Made by a program: the position numbers and the translations under genes. Positions 59,085 to 64,000 of a stretch of DNA of 64,000 nucleotides are shown here, one piece after another. Origin of the DNA: Lineus longissimus (taxonomy: Eukaryota; Nemertea; Pilidiophora; Heteronemertea; Lineidae); the NCBI RefSeq assembly GCF_910592395.1, contig NC_088321.1, forward strand, positions 434,001-498,000. The letters run 5' to 3'. Each line of letters begins with the position of its first letter. Within the stretch, counting starts at the first letter, position 1. The notes under the pieces are model-generated. The model was not told the DNA's origin and searched no databases. It worked only from the letters and a program-made list of their open reading frames with translations.

Positions 59085-59186
59085 CGTGGCGCGCATGCGC
59101 CTGGCTTCGCCTGTCTTCAGTCCAGCCGCCATGTTGTCCAAACATATTTTCACAACTTGCTCCCACAAAAACCGAAAATAATCACG
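59085..59186 (+). promoter_or_regulatory. NRF-1-like promoter and probable first exon
   Basis: GCGCATGCGC at 59091-59100 is identical to the palindrome in the PIP5K promoter. CCGCCATGTTG lies at 59127, and a strong donor (ATCACG before GTAAGA) ends a likely exon at 59186. The ATG at 59130 opens only 16 codons before TAA, so the exon is mainly untranslated or carries a short upstream ORF. The body of the gene was not identified; it may lie beyond the right edge. Confidence 0.5.
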
Positions 59187-60504
59187 GTAAGAACATATTA
59201 GACTCTAAATTTCCAACCAAAATTTTAGTTTACAACACAAGTATCACATTCAGTTGTTTAAATAGTTTCAAAAGTCGACTGAGTTCACATATTTTGGGTT
59301 TGAAGATTGGTAATTTTCGTGTGTTGTGTGGCATGGTATTTGTACATGTCCAACCTCATTCGAAAGAAAATTGTCCCAAGTTTTTGGTGGAGGGAATTGT
59401 TGAAAGTCAGTGAGGGCGAGCTTGTGGGTCATGTTGATAATTATTCTTGGGTACCGTGCTGATTGAAAGTCTAAATCTGCCCTTGGAAAAGATTTTCACC
59501 CATGAATGAGGTTTGAGACAAATTCTTAGGTTGAGGTGTTCGACATGGATTACATAACCATAGACCAGCATTGAATAAAAGGCCAACCAGATCATATCCG
59601 GACCATTTTGTTTTTATTGTGGTTTTTGGAGGCCTTCCAATGTTTTGTACACAATAACGCACTTCCATTTTTATATTTGTACAGAAGTTATACGGCGTGT
59701 ATTAGAGACGTGTTTGATTCAGCGCTGTCACGAATCCGTGTTTTCCTGATGGAATTCGGTCATTCTGAAATCACTTCAATGTTGACAGATTGCACAGGCA
59801 CCTGGATAATATAATGAAATGAGTGTAGTTTCTCAAAATAAATCTGAATCTGAATTATTTCTACTTCGAGTAGATTGTCCGAAAATAGTGATGTTGATTT
59901 TCCTCTAGTCTTTTTTGTAGGCAACGCGGCAAATACAGATGCCTTCAGACTTGATTTGTTCAGGTGTAGTACCGTCTTACCAATGCTACCGTATTTTGAT
60001 CTCTCGTTTTATTTTGTATATTTGCAGGTCCTTCATGTTCGAATTGTACAAACCAACGCCATGATGAAAGCCTTACGTATGACTACTACATGTCAAGACA
60101 AACGCCATGATGAAAGCCTTAATTGACACGAATGCCATTCGAATCCGACTTTATATTTCCTTTTTGTCTGTAACCTTCTTCTTTCTTCTGTATGTTTTCA
60201 AAGTGAAATAATAAACGTTATAATTTATATTATATCTTCCTTCTTTCCCCCCAGGTTACGAGGTTAGTTAGCGCACTAACAAATATCAAAAAATCTTTTT
60301 TGATTTTCTTCTTATTTGTCTTTGGATATGTCTCTCAATAATCTCTAAACATCCTTTCCAAACAGTAATGAATCAATAAACCAATGATTCAATCTGTTTT
60401 CTTCTTGGATTTTATGATTGTCTCCTGAACAAAGTTCTCCTGAATCTTCTCTCCTGTGTTTTTTCTTCAAAATTGTACTAAGTCCACAGCAGGCTAAAAA
60501 ATAA
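59187..60504. other. Stretch without a supported gene
   Basis: AATAAA-type signals occur near 59838 and 60208. A 20-base segment (ACGCCATGATGAAAGCCTTA) occurs twice, at about 60057 and 60102. No convincing coding exon. Confidence 0.35.
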
Positions 60505-60705
60505 TCGAGCGTGACTCCGCTCCGTAACTTTTCCATGGTTTTTTTTTGAAAAATACGCTAAGTACAAAATCGCTGAGTCATCCTTTTTTCCTTTAAAAAT
60601 TCTTGAAAAATACGCTAAGTCCACAAAACTCGAAAAATAAATTGTGCGTGACCTCCCCTCGTAACTTTTTTCCTCTGCAAAGTTACGGAGCGAGGTCACG
60701 CTCGA
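60505..60705. mobile_element. Inverted-repeat element with 27-bp ends
   Basis: TCGAGCGTGACTCCGCTCCG then TAACTTT (60505-60531) is matched in reverse by AAAGTTACGGAGCGAGGTCA then CGCTCGA (60679-60705). A third, direct and diverged copy lies at about 60630-60671. No coding sequence between; probably a small non-autonomous element. Confidence 0.6.
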
Positions 60706-61389
60706 GTTTTTTTTTGACGTTTTTGGAGATAGCCTATATTCTGAGGGTCCCCCTTTTTTTGGGCAAAATCCGTTGATCCAGGAGTGTATAAGGCTTGTAA
60801 TCCTTTGCAAAGTTCAATTGTTATTGTTATTGAGTTGAATTGTTATCTTATTGTTCAACTATCAATACATTATTCGTCTTCAAGGCTAACATTATGTGCC
60901 AATTGAAGTTTAGTGAGCGATGTTGTCAGAGTTCTTTGATCAGTTTACTGAACAACTTGTGTAATACCAAGTGAATAGTGTAAAGTATTTATGAGTTGAG
61001 CAAAAGAGTGCAAGTTTGATGTGTACAATTGCTGGTGAAAACGTCTAAGGAGAAACTATGAAATGATCTGTTCGTCTCGGAATAGGCAAGCCTATTTGAA
61101 CAGTTTCAAAGTCCCTTTTTGACATTTTACCAGCAATTGAACAGAAATAGCATCAAACATGAATAATTCTGCCACACATAAATAGTTCACGCTAAACAAA
61201 ATGGTGAAAAACAAGTTGTTCAGCAAATTAACCAACGATATCTGGTAACTTTGCTCACAAACTCAATGCTGCACATAAAACAAGCTTTGAAGAAAAATGT
61301 ATTAATGGCCGAGCATAAAGATAAACATTCAACACAACAACAACAATTGAAGTTTACAATGGACAACATGCCATATACACTCCTGGATC

Positions 61390-61603
61390 CACTCTTAGAA
61401 TTAAAGGTTTTTTAAGGCAGCACGTATAACAAACCCCTTCCGGTTTTCTATCAGACAGAAAAGCACCAAGAAGGATTTTAGATCATTTTAAGCCAAGGAA
61501 CCTTTTCCACTTTCCTGAGAACCTTGGAAATCTCTAAGGTTTTCTGGAGAATAGAAAGATTCGTGCCCACAGAAAATCATGAAAACCTTTATTTCTAAGA
61601 GTG
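61390..61603. mobile_element. 214-bp MITE with CACTCTTAGAA termini
   Basis: The left end CACTCTTAGAATTAAAGGTT and the reverse complement of the right end, CACTCTTAGAAATAAAGGTT, are nearly identical. The interior also folds on itself (AAGGAACC, GGTTTTCTGGAGA). Non-coding. Confidence 0.8.
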
Positions 61604-63064
61604 TAGATAGTTCTTCAGCTCAGAATAAGTTACTAGTTACCGGTAATCTGCATGTTCGAAAGACTGTCAATAACTGCATTAAAGATTCATGGAATAAAGT
61701 TTGCTGTTTGCAAACCGTGCTGAGGCTAAAGATTAATAAATTGTTTGAAACAAAACTGCAGATATAACTAGTAAACTCTGAACTGACAACTATTTTCCAT
61801 GTTTCAAATAAAAGGATTGAGTTGAAGTCGAAGGAACCAAAAACACGTCAATTTTAAACAAAAGTTTTATTTAAATAACTACTAACCATTTCACAGTACA
61901 CGCAAAGAAGGCGAAATACTGTAAAAACCACAAATATAAGACCATTTTCGTGAATTGAAACACAACCCTGAAATCCACTTAGCAAATAGAAAGTGATAAG
62001 ACAGCTTTAGTGCTTGTGAAGTCTTACAGTTTACGCTACTGCTGCGGAGGTCAAAGGATATCCCGCAGCCGCAATCATTCCTTCGTTAAAGTTCATTAGA
62101 TGGTCTTATATGCGTGAGATTAAAGTATTTTTACACAGTCTGAATCAAGTACCGGTAATTAAGGCCTAAATCTTAATCTGTTGTACAGAGTATTGCTGTC
62201 AGTTAATTGTTTCTTTAGAATATCTTGAACAGTCTGGAAGGGGATGGATTTCCATACATTTCATTTTGATTTGGATCTAAGGTCTGGATTGGTAGTATGG
62301 TTTTTAGAAAAGGGCGATTGATAATGATATCTTAATGCCCTGATAATTCCTTTTAAACATTTTGAATGTTGATGTTTCTTTAATGACATAGATTAATTTA
62401 CCCAAACGATTGAAATGTGTCTGTTATTATACAGACAATTCTTGGGTGTACCAATTAGTTATTTCAGAACTCAACATCAAAATCTGAATGCTCCTGACAC
62501 TGAGCAGGTTATTGCTTATACTTTTTAAAAGAAATGATAAATTATGGATCCCTCTTTATCGAAAGTGTCGAATTCTTCTTGCCGCTTGCTCATTGGAAAT
62601 GAACCAATCAGCTTTTTGGGACTAAGAGGGCAATTCTTGTTTATGTAATTCAGAATGGGTGAATACGTGTTACTTTTAGTTTATAGGGGCTTTGTTTTCT
62701 TAATTGATATTCTTAAGAAACAACTTCGTACTGCAGCAGTTTAATGATGTTGTTGATAAACTAATTTCTACTTTTGATCACAACGGAATGTCCGACATCT
62801 TAACATAAATACACATATACGGTGGTGTCACAAATGTTTTCCATTTCTGATTGAATGTTTTCCCCAAATGGAAAGTGGGGCTGAATGAGGGTTTTCGAGG
62901 ACACCAGACTTAAGGAGCCAGTGTGGTCCATGATGGAAGGTGTAGTTCGAGACTATGATAATGTTTTTATAGACAAAAAATACTTTTTGAAATCCCCGTC
63001 GCAAGTCAAACTACAACTGCCACGGCTTTGAATTGGAACTTATACGTGATATTTTCATCAAGTA
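61604..63064. other. AT-rich stretch without a supported gene
   Basis: No coding exon, RNA gene or clear element was recognised. Confidence 0.4.
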
Positions 63065-63260
63065 TACAGGGTGTTAATTAAAACATTTTGAATTCCAGTT
63101 GTGTAAGAAGTACATGAACTGGATAGATTAAACTTCAGTTAGTATGCAACACATTCTGAGAGATTCTATTTGTTGATGGTATAAATCAAATTGGCCAAGT
63201 TATTTAGAACAACGGCTATTAGGCCTCAAGACTGTAACTTGTTTTGATTAACACCCTGTA
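63065..63260. mobile_element. 196-bp MITE with TACAGGGTGTTAA termini
   Basis: The left end TACAGGGTGTTAATTAAAAC and the reverse complement of the right end, TACAGGGTGTTAATCAAAAC, differ by one base over 20. TA at each end fits a Tc1/mariner-type target site. Confidence 0.85.
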
Positions 63261-63559
63261 CTTGTATTGATATATCACAAGCTTGTGATACCAAACTCCC
63301 AGCAAACACAGTAACGCAGAAAAATTATTGGACACATCTCCCAGCAACAGTAGGCCCTATTGTCTCATTCAATGGAATATACAGATTAAGGGACCACAAT
63401 GGCCCCATCAAAGGGTCTTTGGCAGTGACGTGAAATCCACACAATTTGGACAAAGAGTCCCGGAACTTGTATACTCAATTGAATGATCGTGACATAACTC
63501 AATGATGAAGGTCTGAGCACATGTTTTCACTGACTCTCACATTGCCGGCCCTTTCCAGT

Positions 63560-63632
63560 GGGTGGTTTTATGGAGTAGTGGTAAGAGCGTTGGACTCTAA
63601 TGCAGGAGATCGATGGATCGAATCCAACGTGA
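63560..63632 (+). mobile_element. tRNA-like SINE fragment
   Basis: GGAGTAGTGGTAAGAGCGTT (A box) and GGATCGAATCC (B box) lie at tRNA spacing, followed by a T-rich tail. The anticodon stem does not pair, so it is not a functional tRNA. Confidence 0.5.
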
Positions 63633-64000
63633 ACCTTTTTTTATCTTTTTTTTCGCAAAAGTATTTTTTGCCCGTTTTTAAACAGGACACTTTCGTGAAA
63701 TGATATATAAAAGTGGCCTGCTTGAGCCAAGAAAGTTTGCTGGGATGGACAGTTCTTTTAAACTTGATATTTCTTCCACAAGAGTCTGTAAAAAAGGCGT
63801 ATGATTGGCTGATTGAGCTGAGACCATGTTCAAATAGTCTGCGTTGTTTTTACAATCGTATTATGAAGGCATTGCATCTCTAACTGAACACTCACTGGAC
63901 AATAGGGTAGGACTAATTCCCCAAGTGACTAAATGTACTTTCACCTTGATGAAGATACACCTGTGATGGAACAATTGTTTCACCAATGGCCAACACTGTA

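Noticed and set aside
63560-63632. Functional tRNA genes at this and the other tRNA-like sites
   Set aside because: A and B boxes are present, but anticodon and acceptor stems do not pair; T-rich tails fit SINEs.

Overview
The window is nuclear DNA from an animal. Genes are split by GT-AG introns, exons join in consistent phase, and the intergenic space is full of MITEs, tRNA- and 5S-like SINE fragments, minisatellites and one LINE remnant. The style suggests a marine invertebrate (lophotrochozoan or non-vertebrate deuterostome), but nothing here fixes the phylum. All gene models below are read by eye from open frames and splice signals; no transcript data or database search was used.

Left third (1-17.7 kb), minus strand. 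Two small exons at 17375-17318 and 13662-13487 encode the N-terminus of a type I phosphatidylinositol-4-phosphate 5-kinase (PIP5K), ending at the family's IGHRxVD..TYKK block. The promoter side carries an NRF-1-like palindrome. No kinase-core exon was found down to base 1, so the gene should continue past the left edge. Between PIP5K exon 2 and that edge lies one giant open exon of 2402 codons (9881-2676) on the same strand. It ends at a clean phase-0 splice donor, the phase a PIP5K exon 3 would need. It is either a nested gene or an alternative giant N-terminus.

Middle (17.7-32 kb), plus strand. A CCAAT/TATA promoter candidate at 19.6-19.7 kb may drive coiled-coil gene A, whose five coding exons (25898-29530) join in phase to give 470 residues ending in a basic, serine-rich tail. 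Its introns and upstream region carry 31-, 36-, 47- and 42-bp tandem arrays. A pair of RFX X-box-like sites lies at 30.84-30.89 kb.

32-45 kb is gene-poor. It holds a compact minus-strand gene (36787-36284) for a three-repeat, possibly beta-trefoil protein, a local tandem duplication with a MITE in one copy, several SINE-like fragments, a 27-bp minisatellite held between inverted arms, and a 165-bp coding-looking repeat.

45.6-49.0 kb is a 71-bp satellite with almost no stop codons in any forward frame, so all three frames encode the same periodic 71-residue polypeptide. It abuts a decayed LINE endonuclease (50080-49035, minus).

Right part (51.5-64 kb), plus strand. Two clusters of CRE sites, each site joined to a GGCCATGTTGG-type motif, lie 1-2 kb upstream of coiled-coil gene B (53548-58371, four coding exons, about 1200 residues). 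Exon 2 of gene B reads open only if the frame changes by +1 at a TTT-CGC-TGA site, or if translation starts downstream of it. A second NRF-1-like site with a probable first exon (59.09-59.19 kb) may start another plus-strand transcript. The remainder holds MITEs and a SINE fragment.
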